DNA of 64,000 bases from Incurvaria masculella (GCA_946894095.1 OX335665.1:2676001-2740000), one strand, 5' to 3'; positions 12,550 to 25,346 are shown, numbered from the stretch's first letter. Notes: generated by a model not told the origin, from the letters alone. Program-made: numbers and translations.

Positions 12550-13379
12550 TGATCAAAAAAATGTGTTAATTTTCGGATACATTTATTTTATCACCTTCAA
12601 AATAACAACCGTCTGAAGCGATGCACATACGCCAACGCTTAACCCATTCTTCCATACACTTTTGATAGTCCGGTGAAGGAATGGGTTTCAATGCCTTCGT
12701 CGCATTTTCATTTATTTCATCGATGCTCGAAAATCTCTTTCCACGAAGGGGTAATTTAAGTTTTGAGAACAGGAAAAAGTCACAGGGTGCCATATCCGGA
12801 GAATACGGTGCCTGTTGGATTTTATTTACAGTATGTTTGGTCAAAAAATCGGTCACGATGCGCGCTTTGTGAGACGGAGCATTGTCATGGTGCAAGATCC
12901 ATGAGTTGTTTTGCCAAAATTCCGGTCGTTTTCTACGCACATCATCTCTCAAACGCTTAATTACGGCCAGGTAGTACTCCTTATTGACTGTTTGACGATT
13001 TTCGTCCACGACGAGGTGCATCGTCAACTTCTTTGAGACCATTTTTGAACGACGAATACCACTCGTATACTCTTGTTTTTGAGAGAGCAGAGTCCCTGTA
13101 GGCTTTTTGTAGCATTTTGAATGCATCAGCACGAGAGATTTCGTTGGAAACACAAAATTTCAAACAAATTCTTTGTTCAATATTTTTTTCCATTTTGAAA
13201 TGCGACAAACTTCAAAAACTTGATTGATATAAACAGACGCCAAACAATTACTAATGACATTTAATATTTGACATTTGGCAGGAGTGTAAGGGAAAGGTGT
13301 GCCAACCTGAGAAAAAAAAATATTCGAATCGGTAAAGCGTTTTAAATTCAAACTACAAATTCCCGGAACTTATTGATCA
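12550..13379 (-). mobile_element. Internally deleted mariner element
   Basis: About 830 bp bounded by TGATCAA and TTGATCA ends, with flanking TA at 12548-12549 and 13380-13381, as expected of Tc1/mariner insertion. It contains transposase remnants on the minus strand. A full mariner is about 1.3 kb, so roughly a third is missing. Confidence 0.8.
12566..13208 (-). pseudogene. Mariner transposase, internally deleted and frameshifted
   Basis: The N-terminal part (MEKNIEQRICLKFCV, then the helix-turn-helix ending RVYEWYSSFKNG and DDAPRRGRKSS) is fused out of frame to the C-terminal part. The latter starts about VNKEYYLAVIKRLRDD and contains HHDNAPSHKA and YSPDMAPCDFFLF, the second and third acidic positions of the D,D34D catalytic set. 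The first catalytic Asp and the middle of the protein are deleted. It cannot encode an active transposase but could be mobilised in trans. Confidence 0.85.
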
Positions 13380-13689
13380 TAGTGTATATCTAAAAGTCAC
13401 ATATATTCAACAAGTTAACTCGTATGTATTACAGTAAGTAATACTGCTGCCTACAGAAGAATACATTCTATTTATTACACAATTACAACCAGTCGGTTTT
13501 TTTTATTTAATACATATATATACCTAAGGTTATGTCGGTAACCTTAATCGGCCACATCAACGAAATACAACCACAGATTTGTTCAGTGTTGGTATTACTA
13601 TGCAAGTATATACTGATGCTTTTATGCTGCGTTATTTTCAGCCATTTGCCTTTTCATTTTCTTTTTACGATAACTACTTTTTCAGGCGC

Positions 13690-13810
13690 CTTATAGATAT
13701 ACACTTGGCGCAGACAGACCGACACCTTAAGCTTCAGAGGGTTGGTCTTTTTCCTGTGTACCCTGTTTCTGCCGTTTACGTTATCGTTACCATTTATGTC
13801 CTGCTATCAC
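13690..13810. repeat. End fragment of the long-TIR element
   Basis: CACTTGGCGCAGACAGACCG, CAGAGGGTTGGTC and TTTACGTTATCGTTACCAT. Confidence 0.5.
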
Positions 13811-13859
13811 GGGGTGGGCTAGCGGCGTACAAGATGCGGGCGCGCTAATAGATTCAACA

Positions 13860-13985
13860 GAAGCGTCTCGTAGTTTAGTGGTGCAGGCTTGCTTGACAGA
13901 GGTCTGGGTTCAAATCCCCGCCCGGTTCATAGACCACTTTCTTTCTCTCTCTCTGAATAGAATAGAGCTGCTGTAGAAAATCCGC
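13860..13985 (+). mobile_element. tRNA-headed SINE, head fragment
   Basis: CGTCTCGTAGTTTAGTGG (A box) and CTGGGTTCAAATCCCC (B box), then the CTTTCTCTCTC and GAGCTGCT parts of the family head. The body is missing. It lacks a tRNA acceptor stem, so it is not a tRNA gene. Confidence 0.6.
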
Positions 13986-14234
13986 CTAACGCTGTCCCTC
14001 CGTCCCTTTTCTACCATCGCACAACGCGGAACAGGCCGGAAATACACCCGTTCACTGTCGACATTCAAAAAGTCAGAACCAGCCGATCCTCTAGGTCCTT
14101 AATCTAAAGGGTCGAGGTATTTCCCCCAAAGTACAACTTGGAGTCCTTCAAACATGGTGATAAGAAGCACCTGTCCGGCCGGCATGGTTTTCGCAACCCC
14201 CTTAATAGTTCCAAAGATCATGGGGGATCCGGCA

Positions 14235-14605
14235 CCTTAAGGATATTCCGACCCATACAATGTTTTTTTTACACAGAACGCAAAAAGTATTGCACTTTAA
14301 GGCACAAATTCGTCAAAAATATTAAACATAGCCATAGTAGTTGCAGCGAAAACATATTCACAATTTCAGGTTTAATGGTTTCGTTGTAATTGCCGATTAG
14401 AAGTTTTACACCGTTAGATGGCTCTGTTAAATAAAAATCGTATTTAAATAAATTGTAGCAAACCAATAATCCTGAAATTATGAAATTGTTTTCGCTGCAA
14501 GTAATATGACTACATTCAACTTTTATTATTAATTCGTGGCTTAAAGTGCAATACTTTTTGCGTTATGTGTGCAAACAACTTTATATGGGTCGGAACAGCC
14601 TTAAG
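14235..14605. repeat. TIR element with about 60-bp arms
   Basis: CCTTAAGGATATTCCGACCC at the left answers GGGTCGGAACAGCCTTAAG at the right. AACGCAAAAAGTATTGCAC recurs inverted inside. Its terminal CTTAAG is shared with the next element. Confidence 0.75.
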
Positions 14606-14862
14606 AACGGCCCGTAAGCTATGTTCCCCATACAAACGTAGTTTACTAACCATTTGAAAAACACTGTTCCGATTTGCTTGATATTTGGTATCTAATATTC
14701 TACAAAAAATATCTCTGTCTGCACGTTTTTGTTTTGCTGAAAAATCTAAAGCAAGTTAAAGTCCCAAATATCAAGCAAATTGGAATAGTGGTTTTCATAT
14801 GATTAGTAAACTACGTTTGTATGGGGAGCGTAATTTTCTGATGCTTACGGGCCCACCTTAAG
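14600..14862. repeat. Fold-back TIR element abutting the previous one
   Basis: CTTAAGAACGGCCCGTAAGC answers GCTTACGGGCCCACCTTAAG. CAAACGTAGTTTACTAA answers TTAGTAAACTACGTTTG. Related to 8021-8392. Confidence 0.75.
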
Positions 14863-15653
14863 AGGTCCTGGCGTACGCCATATGCGCGCTCCTCCCCCTA
14901 CTAGGTGGTAAGGTAAAGCCCGCCCGCTTTGCTACCATCGCGGCGGTACTTGACTGACCGATCTATAATGAATCCAATTGAGCGTAGACAGTGATTAAAT
15001 TAATTTATTTTTCACAGGTTCCCCAAAGCATTTCCATCATTCAATAGATTATAAAATATAAGAGCATCGCTTTCTCACACAAAATGACTATATCACGAAG
15101 CACAAAGCAGATTTATCACGGAGCAACGTTCCTTTCAATGGTTGAACTCTATGAGAATTTGAAAGATATCAATAACTTCACATCTATCTGCTCATTATTT
15201 ATTACTTTAACGCAGATATATGCGCGCCTATTGAGCACCGGTATATACCGGTATATACGAGCACAGTATACGTCCGTGTATATACAAGAACCGTATACGT
15301 CTATGCCCCGTTGACTCCCATTGATTCGTGGTGCTAGTGGGACAGGCTTTTTTGAACCCTGAATAATTAAAATGGCTTCAGTTATTATGGTATAAGATTT
15401 CCGACGCCGAATCACTTTCCCATGCAAATTGTATGAGTGATCGCATAGTAATTATGATCAGAAAAATGATTAAAGCAGGTTTCGATCCTGCGACCTTTCG
15501 ACATTATTTACATATTCAAAAAAAAACCACCTGCAAACAAAGGAGTTACCTCTATTATATTCAAATCGACATTGTCGTCCTTGTTCTTTCCCTATCTTCT
15601 ACTAGGTGGCACTGTTTTCTTGTATAAGCATTTTGACTGCAACGATTTACAGT

Positions 15654-15772
15654 AGTATTCAGAGTGGGCGGACTAAAGTTAATACGGATAATATCGCAGA
15701 ACTAAATATTATTTTGTACGGTAGGTCCGGTGCTAGACTGCGTACAAAATGTTCACTCTGAATACGACTAGA
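15654..15772. repeat. Short TIR element (ATTCAGAGTG type), copy 1
   Basis: GTATTCAGAGTGGGCGG answers GTTCACTCTGAATAC; 119 bp. Confidence 0.65.
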
Positions 15773-16173
15773 TATTAACCTAATTGTCGTCAGCAAAAAG
15801 AGAATGCCTATGAAAATATCAAAATGACTTTTTTTTTTGTTATACTTTTAGTAGTCAAAATACAATGAGCTTCGTTACAAACTGATAGATCCGCGGATTC
15901 AATTAACTCAGTAAAGAAGAAATCGTAAAGAAACTTCACTTTTTAGATTTTTTTCCATTAACAATAATGAAATAATTAATGAAAACACCTGCCAAACAAT
16001 TTTTGGTAGAAAAAATTAAGTCAAAGATCAAATTTTGCAAATGGATTAAAAATATTAATTACTCAACTAATAAATTTGTTTATGCAATAATGGATATCTA
16101 TATATGTGTAGTATTACAAGTATTTACTGTTAAAAAGACTCAATTAAAATTGGAATAAAATAATATGAGACCT

Positions 16174-16279
16174 TTAGAGTGCGTCGGCGGAAAGCAGTGG
16201 TTCCGTACCGCTGAAGGTCGGGCGGACTGGAGGAAAATTGGAGAAGCTATGTCCAGCAGTGGACGCAAACACGCTGAGT
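16174..16279 (+). pseudogene. RTE-like LINE, C-terminal scrap of ORF2
   Basis: Encodes ECVGGKQWFRTAEGRADWRK then IGEAM, the C-terminus typical of RTE-clade ORF2 proteins. A longer copy is at 47599. Confidence 0.6.
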
Positions 16280-17072
16280 GACAGACTTTTTTAACCGACT
16301 TCAAAAGAAAGGAGGAGGTTCTCAATTCGACGGAATCTTTTTTTTTAAGGCCCTGGTACTAGCCAAATCGCAAAGTTAGACGAGGCTCCCCAAGTTAACT
16401 AACTAAGTCTGACGATTATAAGTGTCATTCTTACAATATATGATTCCTTGTCTATTAATCAACCTATTTTCGTTAATGTATGTTACCTTTTTCTATACAA
16501 AATACATTGCGGAAACGGTGTCCATTTCCGAACTTTTTTGACTAAATGTAGAAATCTAATAGCAAATGTTTTGTTTACGCATATATGCTGTTTTTGCTTA
16601 TATCTATTAATCGAATTACTTTCAGATTTCTAATGAGAAAAATCAACTTTTTTATTTTTATTATTATTTAAATAAATGATGGAATCAAAAAATATTAACA
16701 ATCCATTATCAGTCTGGAGTTCTATTTGGATTTTCTGAAGCGTTTCACTACATATTATTACATTTGTTAAAAAGTGCATTTGTATGGCGCGAGTAGTTGG
16801 CCAGTCCTAGCGCCTTAAGTAATCAATTGAATAGGCTACATTAATTATCAGCGTTCAAAAACGCCCGAGCACACCGTACAAGGCTCGCGAACCCACTCCG
16901 TAATGAAGAATGACTCAACTATAAGATAATCTCACCGAATTAACCGTGGTTTTTTTTATTCACCGTTGCTTTAATTGCAAGCGTGCCCGGGTGATGGCCG
17001 ACCGCGGTTGGCGTATTGAGCGTGGTCGATGCAGCTTTTGGGGCATTCTATTGAATGGCTGACAACATAGAT

Positions 17073-17368
17073 AAAAAACCGGCCAATTGCGAGTCGGACT
17101 CGCACACGAAGGGTTCCGTACCATCGTACAAGATTTAACACAAAAAAATCACTTTTTTGTGTGGGACCCCCCTTTAATTTTATTTTTTATTTTACCTACT
17201 TGGTGTTATAGCGGCAAAATAAATACACACTCTGTGAAAATTTCAGCTGCCTACCTATTACGGTTCATGGGATTCAGCCCTGTGACAGACGGACGGACGG
17301 ACGGACGGACAGCGGAGGCTTAGTAATAAGGGTACCGTTTTCACCCTTTGGGTACGGAACCCTAAAAA
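17073..17368 (+). repeat. Family P repeat
   Basis: AAAACCGGCCAATTGCGAGTC to GGGTACGGAACCCTAAAAA, with four GGAC units. Confidence 0.75.
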
Positions 17369-17576
17369 CGAAGGAGAAATGCCATCAAGCGCTTACTATG
17401 AGACCCGCTGTCTCCAATATTCAAAAAGTACAAACCACATGCAAACATAGTCGCAGACGTATTGGAGGGTTTGTGTGGGTAGAAAATGGCATTTTGGCAG
17501 TATGGAAGGGAGCTGAGCCAATTCCGCATGGCTCACCTAAAGTGACGTGTTTAAACGTGGTTTAAACATTTACAGG

Positions 17577-17692
17577 CATATTCAGAGTGGGCGGTCTAAC
17601 TTTAATACACCGGACTAAACCGGTTTTTGTATGGTTAGTCAGGTGCTAATCTCGTACTAACTTTTGACAGGTTCTCTCTGAATACGACTGTT
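17577..17692. repeat. Short TIR element (ATTCAGAGTG type), copy 2
   Basis: CATATTCAGAGTGGGCGG answers GGTTCTCTCTGAATACG. The interior has diverged from copy 1. Confidence 0.6.
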
Positions 17693-17984
17693 ATTATCTT
17701 AGCACCGAGTGGACGAAAGTTTCACATTCATTTTGAACTATGGAACGCTCGCATTCGTGACGAAATGCACTTATACAACCCGGAAAGAGAAAGAAAGTGA
17801 TGCATGAACTCGATGGGTATTTGAATCTATGGCCCCTGGCATACAATGTTCCCTATTAATTATTAAACAAAAATATTGCACAGAGGCTGTTTATTAACTT
17901 TGAATCGTTCATTGATTACCTACGTACTGTAATGGACCTACATTACTGCTGACACTAGCATTCTCACGGTTTTACTATTAGACT

Positions 17985-18530
17985 AGGAGGTCGCGACAAA
18001 AATGGTAACGATAACGTAAATGGCTGAAACTGGGTTCACGGGATAAAGTACAACCCTCTGAAGATAGATGTGTCGGTCTGCCTATTCCAAGTGGTTGCGT
18101 TACGTAGATAAGGCACCTGAAAAAATAGATATGGTGACAAAAAATATAAATGATAAGGTAAATGGCCACAAATAACGAAGCATGAAAGTATCAGTACATA
18201 CTTGCTTAGCAATACCAAAACTGAACAAATATTTAATTGCATTTCGTATTTATGGGCGATTTAGGTTACATATATAAATTTAGGTATAGTTAAGTATTTA
18301 ATTAAAAAACCGACTGGTTATTGTTGCATAATTAATATCTGTCGATGTTTCTAGAAAATCAGTATATTCATCAGTGGGTGCATACCAACATCTATTTTAC
18401 ATAGACAATCTAGATAACGCAACCACTTGGCGCAGGCAGACCGACATATTTAGCGTCAGAGGGTTGGTCTCTAACGTGTGTTTTTTTTGTTGTGTTTACC
18501 TTATCGTGACCAAAAATATCGTGACCTCCC
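17985..18530. repeat. Long-TIR element, copy 1
   Basis: AGGAGGTCGCGACAAAAATGG at the left answers TTATCGTGACC..CGTGACCTCCC at the right. Arms extend about 130 bp through AACCCTCTGAAG and GTGGTTGCGTTACGTAGAT. No transposase. Confidence 0.7.
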
Positions 18531-18790
18531 GGAATATATATAAAGGGCGCTGTCGCCAAGCAATTAAGTTCAGTCAACATACAGAGTCCATCGCGTGCGG
18601 ATGCGCTGCCGAAATCCGTGTATTATCTAAGTCCGTATATAAGTCCAAGTTATTATGTTATTCAATTCAATTCTATTCAGTTAAAAACAACTCAACCCCT
18701 GTAAATGTTGTGAAGTCTTATCAAATAAATGTGTGCAAATAAATAGTGTTTTTTTTAAAAGCTTATCAAAAGTGGCGTCACAACAGTACA
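18531..18790 (+). other. Possible solo LTR-like segment
   Basis: TATATATAAAG, then TTCAGTCAAC at a promoter-like distance, then AATAAATGTGTGC about 180 bp later. No duplicate LTR or coding region is seen, so this is weak. Confidence 0.2.
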
Positions 18791-19003
18791 CACATGGCAA
18801 CATTGACATAAATATCACTACGTAAGGGCAGGCCCTTCCGTACAATCAAAATGCAGTAACAAAAGTGTTGTTCTATGCGTCGCGGGACACCATTTTGTCG
18901 CCAGATAGCCGCTCGCTGTCGTCATACGCCTGTGCGTCGCCTCTGGCTAATAATGCCCCCCAGAATGCCCAATTTTGTGGTAAAACCGTACAATAAATAC
19001 ATC

Positions 19004-19487
19004 AAAAACCGTCCAAGTGCGATTCGGCACCACACGTAAGGTTCCGTGCCATCGTACATGATTTAACACCAAAATATAATATTTTTTGTATGGTAGCCCC
19101 CTTTATTTTTTATTATATTTTAATTTTACATATTTGTTGTTATAGCGGCAAATTTGGTACCATCGCATTGGATGAACGATGGTCGAAGCGGCAATGAAAA
19201 TTGTCCGTGTTTTCCATCCAGTTCAATGTAGCCGTGCAATATAAGGAAGGTCCTGGCATGGCACCTAGTTCCCATGTGGTGTGTTGGGCTAATACCATGA
19301 CAGAACTTGTGGTATTAGCCACCCATGTCCAGTCACATAAAAAAAAAAAATACACACTCATGAGATACAGCCCTGTGACAGACGGAAGGACGGACGGACG
19401 GACGGACGTACGGACGGGCTGATGGACGGACAGCGCAGTCTTAGTAATAGGGTTCCGTTTTCACCCTTTGGGTACGGAACCCTAAAA
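19004..19487 (+). repeat. Family P repeat, split by a SINE
   Basis: AAAAACCGTCCAAGTGCGATT to GGGTACGGAACCCTAAAA. The SINE occupies 19153-19349. Confidence 0.7.
19153..19349 (+). mobile_element. SINE, 5'-truncated, nested in a palindrome-headed repeat
   Basis: TTTGGTACCATCGCATTGG through CCCATGTCCAGTCACAT and A(11). The host repeat is interrupted within TATAGCGGCAAA..TACACAC and has lost some sequence there. Confidence 0.75.
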
Positions 19488-19489
19488 CG

Positions 19490-21035
19490 CAAAGAAATAC
19501 GGAATATCGGAATACCGCAACAGGCGACAGAATTGAATGAACGTGCATATCCTTAACTTTAACATGGCAAATACTTCTCAAACCGCAAAGCGATCCCTTT
19601 TATTAAATCGCTCTCACGGAATTTCACCTACGCCATCATGCGCACAATTTCTGCGCAGAGCGCAATTAAATTTCAAAAAAAGAACGAAAAACAAATGTCG
19701 CGCCATTTTTTTCGCATTCGCCGACTTTTAGCGGCGCGTCCCGAGCGGTTTTGACATCGTTTCGGCGCCTTCAAATTTGGCGCCAATTAATTTCGAATTC
19801 CCGCCGGTGGTCACCTCGGATCCGCCATCTTAAAGTGTCAACGGGTTAGGACGCGTTCCGATGTTAATCTGCGCCTTGATAAATTATTGAAAAAATGGAA
19901 TTGATTATTTTGTTGGTGTGCGATCGTATCCGAGCTGAGAGGTTGTTTAATTGGTAATTATTTTCGGTTTAATAAGCTTAAATCGGTAAAAAGATAAGTA
20001 TCTTACATTTTGTCATGCCGCACTTGCCTGCATCGTATGCGAGATGTTCCATTGGTTATCTTATCGGTAAAGTTCATTTAAAATGCCATCATGGTTGAGA
20101 CCTAAATATATTTTGAAGCTGAATATTTTATTATGAATATAAGTAAATTTAACGTTATTGATATTATTCAAGATATTTTTTAAGAGGGATTGACTACACG
20201 AAAATAAACGTTTTCCTTCCAAGTACGCACTTACTCTCAGGGCTCTATACACCCGAATTTTATTTTATCCTATTTTATTTTAGTTTTTATTTTAGTTATA
20301 CATTATTAGTTTCTCGGTTTTGGTCAAAATCTCATATAGGAATCTATTATTACTTTATTGATAGGGCTGCTCTCAAACCATAATACTCTTAATTTTCTGT
20401 AGGTGGTAGCATTTAAAGGGATATGTAATTATGTGACATTGAGTACATGTCTGACATTAGTATTTTATGACAAAACTTATAGTATTAAAACCTAATGTGC
20501 AAGTGTTTCACAGTATTGTGGTGCAGTGCATCGCTTAAAGGTCCTTGCTTACGGTGACGCTTGGCTCGGGTTATCTCTTTCCCTAAAATATGGTTGAAAG
20601 AGGTAATGCACGAGGCTGTGCACGGCGTGATGCTCGTGAACGGGTGCTGTTTGTGGGGACTGGCCTGCTCCAATTGGCAACATATTAGTTGAAGAGGATT
20701 GTCTTTGCAAATAAAATTATATTTGTCATGAACTATTGCATACGGCATGGATTGTAAATTTTGTGTATTCATGTGGATTTAGTGTTTTACCTATGTTTTT
20801 GTAAACACTTACACTAACATGTTTGTAATCCTAGACTAAGTGGACGTTGAAAAAAAAAACAGCGGAGTTTCATTCCAGTTTTTCTTCGCTGTGTTTTGTT
20901 TTGCTGAACTGGCCAATGCTAAAATATGACAAATCCGAGTGCAGTGTACTGTCTATGGATGATGAATAAACAATACAAAAAAAAATACAATACTGTTTTT
21001 ACCGTAATATGCATGTACTTCTGTACAAATCACAG
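19490..21035. other. No gene recognised
   Basis: Contains a GC-rich patch at 19610-19850 (GGCGCGTCCCGAGCGG, TTTGGCGCC) and otherwise AT-rich sequence. No repeat or gene assignment. Confidence 0.35.
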
Positions 21036-21039
21036 ATAA

Positions 21040-21335
21040 GCCGGTGACAGAATATTGTAGCCACATATGGGAAGCTAGTCCCCAGCACTTGCTGGCGTCC
21101 TTGGAATCAATTCAGCGCCGAGCGGTCAGTCTGGTTGGGCACCCACAACTCACCGCTGGCTTGGAGTCCCTGAGCCACAGACGGTTTGTGGGGTCGCTCA
21201 GTCTGTTCTACAGGTACTACCCTTGACGTTGCTCTGTGGAACTTGCATCCCTTATTCCTCCCCATCCTACCTATATCCGGAGTACCCGCCGCAGAGAATC
21301 AGAGCATCTAATGTGTTTGACATTAGGCTTTTGAG
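21040..21335 (+). pseudogene. LINE ORF2 scrap (Jockey/R1-like)
   Basis: Encodes TEYCSHIWEASPQHLLASL, ESIQRRAVSLVGHPQLT and SLSLFYRYYP, a common non-LTR ORF2 C-terminal stretch, then frameshifts. Confidence 0.65.
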
Positions 21336-21599
21336 AACGAACCGTTTCTCAACCCTATTACCAAACCGCTTGTGAAACTATTGATAATATTGTTTGTGAA
21401 ATTTTGCACATTACATATTTCAACTGAGAGCTACGTCTCTACGTTTTTGTTTTTTTGATTACTTAACTTGTATCCATGATATACCCCTTTTTTTATTTCT
21501 GTAGACATTTTTATAGGCGTATTTCACGGATTTAAGTTAATGTAACAAAAAAACAAAAACTTTAGACAAACAAAATTTATTTAATGTGCAAAATATCAG

Positions 21600-21873
21600 A
21601 AAAAACCGGCCAAGTGCGAGTCGACGAAGGGTTCCGTACCATCGTTATAGGTTTAACAGAAAGAAATCACGTTTAATCACGCCCCCTGTAATTATATTTA
21701 TTTTTCAATTTTACCTATTTGTTGTTATAGCGGCAAAATAAATACACACTCTGTGAAAATTTCAGCTGTCTATCTGTTACGGTTACTGAGATACAGCCCT
21801 GTGACGGACGGACGGACAATGGTGGCTTAGTAATAGGGTTCCGTTGGCACCCTTTGGGTGCGGAACCCTAAAA
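21600..21873 (+). repeat. Family P repeat, first of a tandem pair
   Basis: AAAAAACCGGCCAAGTGCGAG to GGTGCGGAACCCTAAAA, directly followed by another copy. Confidence 0.75.
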
Positions 21874-22164
21874 TAACCGGCCAAGTACGAGTCGGACTCG
21901 CACACGAAGGGTTCCGTACAATCGTACAGGATTTTTAAAAAAAAAACAGGTTTTTTGTATGGGGCCCCCCTTTAATTTTTTTTATTTTATAATATTTACC
22001 TATTTGTTGTTATAGCGGAAAAATAAATACATAATCTGTGAAAATTTCAGCTTCCTACCTGTTACGGTTGTGACAGACGGACGGACGGACGGACGGACGG
22101 ACGGACAGCGGAGGCTTAGTAATAGGGTTCCATTTTTACCATTTGGGTACGGAACCCTAAAAAA
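21874..22164 (+). repeat. Family P repeat, second of a tandem pair
   Basis: AACCGGCCAAGTACGAGTCG to GGGTACGGAACCCTAAAA with six GGAC units. Confidence 0.75.
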
Positions 22165-22165
22165 C

Positions 22166-24778
22166 ATCTTAATTTGACTGAGGAATTAGGCACGAGCCAT
22201 TGTATGGAACTTGATCACCTCATTATCTACGTAAATAGCCTGCATGCAACCGACCAAATTACCCGCCATTATAAACAATCGATTAAAAATGTGACAACTT
22301 ATTTTTGCATGCGTTGAAGACTCATTATGACACGACGCTCAGGATGCATTGCGCCATGAATTCACAGCCGGCCCACACGATGCATGTACCTATTAACACG
22401 GCCCATGAAAGAAAGCAACCCCGCCTGTGTCGTGCAGTTAGTGAAAGGAATATTTATAGTTCGCTCGTTATTGCGAGAATAGTGGCCACAGCACTTGTGG
22501 GCGGCAGTTCGGAAGGAGACACAAGCGCAGTTTGGCAACGAGAACGAAAACTGTGTGCTTGACAGGAACACATCCGAGAACACTGTCTTGTAGGTCTGAC
22601 CGAGCAGCACTTTTCAACTCTGTTCTGTTCGTCGCTGAAACAGGCGGAATAGCGTTGGGAAAATGAAGTTTGAATGCTGAAACTAAACAGGACAATTAAT
22701 CAAATATATTACGGACGTCAAATATACGTACTAAGCTAGTACGTCGTTTAGGACTGGCTCTCACATATGCCAAACACGATATTGGTTACAAAGATTTTTC
22801 AATGTTTACAATCATTATCAGCAGCCCAGGTAAAGCGTTAAATCAATGCATGTATAGTCAGAAACACTGTGTTAGTAGTTGGCATTGGTTCCGGGAGAAA
22901 TGTACGAGAATTCCAAATTATAGGTATACAGCAGGTGACGAACTTGGTAGACGTATACTCGCGAACGGTATGTTTTGCTGGCTCGGGTTCAGCCTTGCAG
23001 TGTATTCATAAAGTAAGTAGTTTTTTTACAAGGCTCTTTCCTTAATTAATGTGTCCCTGCCGGGGTCGATTTGATGCACATGTCAAATTCGTTGGGATAA
23101 ATAATCGTTACTCTGACATCTCACAAACAAAAATCTTTCTAATATCACTAGAAAAATGTACAAACTCAAATATTCTTAAATATATACCGAATCCATCTAG
23201 AAATTACATAGTAAATGATTTTGTGACAATTAAGCACAGATCATGTCATTATTGAATTCATATTATTGACAGATCTCGTTCCTAAACCGAGTTTCGCGAC
23301 GTAGCAGCAGACAGCAGTTCAGATCTGGTTTATATTTTCATGAACATGACATGGTCTTACTGACTGGCTACTGACTAGCCAGCCCGAACACGACTTGTAA
23401 TGTTTTTCTGAAATATGGCGAAAGTAAGCCAGTTATAAGACGTTTATGTATTTACGTCTTTTGTCTGCAGGTTTGTTAGCTTGTATGTTTTTTATGATCG
23501 GACTTATTTTGATGAGCATCGAATTTTGACAACAGAATGATTTACTGCATTCATCGAAAAACGTTGCTAGTTAAAATTGATCCTTTCCAAAATCTCATTC
23601 GTGCACAATTATTATGCTCACTAAAATAAAATTAAGTAAGGTATTTAAAGTTGGTTTGACTAACAGCAAACAATTCTGTTTTAATTTAGTTTAAGTTTGT
23701 AGTGTTGATGGCGTTTGATTCGAATACGTTGTTTCCTTCTTCTAAATTATGATTTCTAATTAAAACATGAAATGTCCACTTCTCCCGTAAGTCAATGCAT
23801 CGTTTGAAGCTTGTACTCTCTAAATATAGGAATAAGGAGATGATTGAATTGCTTATGTCTTTATGTCTTAAGTACGGAGCTTCTTTGCTCTTGAGTAACC
23901 CTCAAATTGACAATTACATTGTAAGTGCTCGTTTAAAATAATTATTTTTGAGATGAGTGAGCGACGAAATTTGAGCCCTAGAATTTTCTAAAATTTTAGC
24001 TACTTGGTTCAACAGGTCTACCTGAATTTGATTATCTTTTAATATTGTGTTTTTGATTAAATACCAATCAGCTGATTTCTCATGATTATTGGTAGAGTAT
24101 TTGTCGAGCTTTCTTTTTTATTTTTATTATATCTTGTTTGCTTAACCTTTGAGTAAAAAAATAGTTTCATTTCCTTAAATAAATGATTACTTATTATTTA
24201 ATTATTACTCTTACAAGAGTCTTTGCACGGTCTACACAAAAAATCGTCTTTCTCATATATTGTATGCATATGTCGCAGGCTTATGCTTTAATCAGGCTCT
24301 CTATACAAAGCCTAGGCATTTGTGATTATGCCGGCAGATGAAAGAATTCAAAAAAAAAATTGCATTTGACTGAAATTTTTAAGGCGTAATCGATTATGCC
24401 CGAAGATCTTAGACAGGTAATATAAACAAAGACTTTTATCGTATTCGACTGCCTAATTTCCGGCATATTCGAAAAGCTTGAGCCCCGCTCAGGCAAATAC
24501 GATTTCACTAACTCTGTGCCATCTGCGTCGTGAAGAAATGTTCATACGGAAACATGTTGGCTGATTCTTCTAAAAAAAGTAAATGCATTGAATGTTCTGG
24601 CATTCTAATAGAAATACCAAAATTCGACAGAGATGAGAATGTATTAGGCAATTATTTATAACAAATTGGCACCGCTGTTGATTTTCTAAAAACATGGCTT
24701 CCACGGGACGTAATAGTAACTTCAGTAACTGTATTTTCCGAGGAAATACATAGACAATAATGCAACAAATGACGACTT
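22166..24778. other. No gene recognised
   Basis: Over 2.6 kb with no convincing coding exon, repeat family or RNA gene visible. Short frames at 22305-22610 lack family features. Confidence 0.35.
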
Positions 24779-24791
24779 TTGTTGCACTTGT

Positions 24792-24977
24792 TTGTATAGT
24801 AGTACTAGGGAATATTATGGCTATTATACTTGCTACCTGGATATAACTGAAGTTCTCCTAGACAAGCTGGAACGTTTGCAGAATCTCTGCATTCGCTTCA
24901 TATATGGTCTGCATAAATATGACCATGTATCGCAGTACCGCTACCCATCCGTTTCCGAAGGAACTGTCATTTACTGA
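24792..24977 (+). pseudogene. LINE ORF2 scrap (CR1/Jockey-like)
   Basis: Encodes LDKLERLQNLCIRFIYGLHK and YDHVSQYR, a typical ORF2 tail motif. Confidence 0.6.
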
Positions 24978-25346
24978 ATTTTCTAGACGGAGTTCTAAAT
25001 AACCCTCACTCTCCCGAATATTAGAAATAATTAGCATTGCGAGAATTTGGAAAGATACATTATCTATTTGAATTCTTTCATAAATGATACTGTGAGATTT
25101 CTGGGGTTGTTAACTTATGGCTTTTGACGAACGATCAGCTCGAAATGTCGGAGAATGTCTCCACACGCCGCCTGAAAGCCATATGTTTTTAAAAAGGCTC
25201 CCATGAATATAGACAACGTGCAGTGCAGCACCAAAAAGTGTTTCATTGTTCCAATTATCATCAGAATCAAATTATGATTGGAATTGAATCAAACAGAGCT
25301 GTCCGTCTTGTTGTTGTCTCTCAGTCTGTTCTACATGTACTTGGGA

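Noticed and set aside
13861..13930. Possible tRNA gene (A and B boxes)
   Set aside because: No acceptor or anticodon stem pairing visible, and the same head precedes SINE bodies elsewhere (43304, 61280).
18374..18742. 122-aa open frame on the plus strand
   Set aside because: It starts inside the long-TIR element and continues into unrelated DNA; no domain.
19201..19422. 73-aa frame
   Set aside because: Reads through SINE sequence; the same peptide recurs at every SINE copy.
22305..22610. Short ORFs on both strands as a gene
   Set aside because: No family similarity, no splice context, no codon pattern; chance frames.
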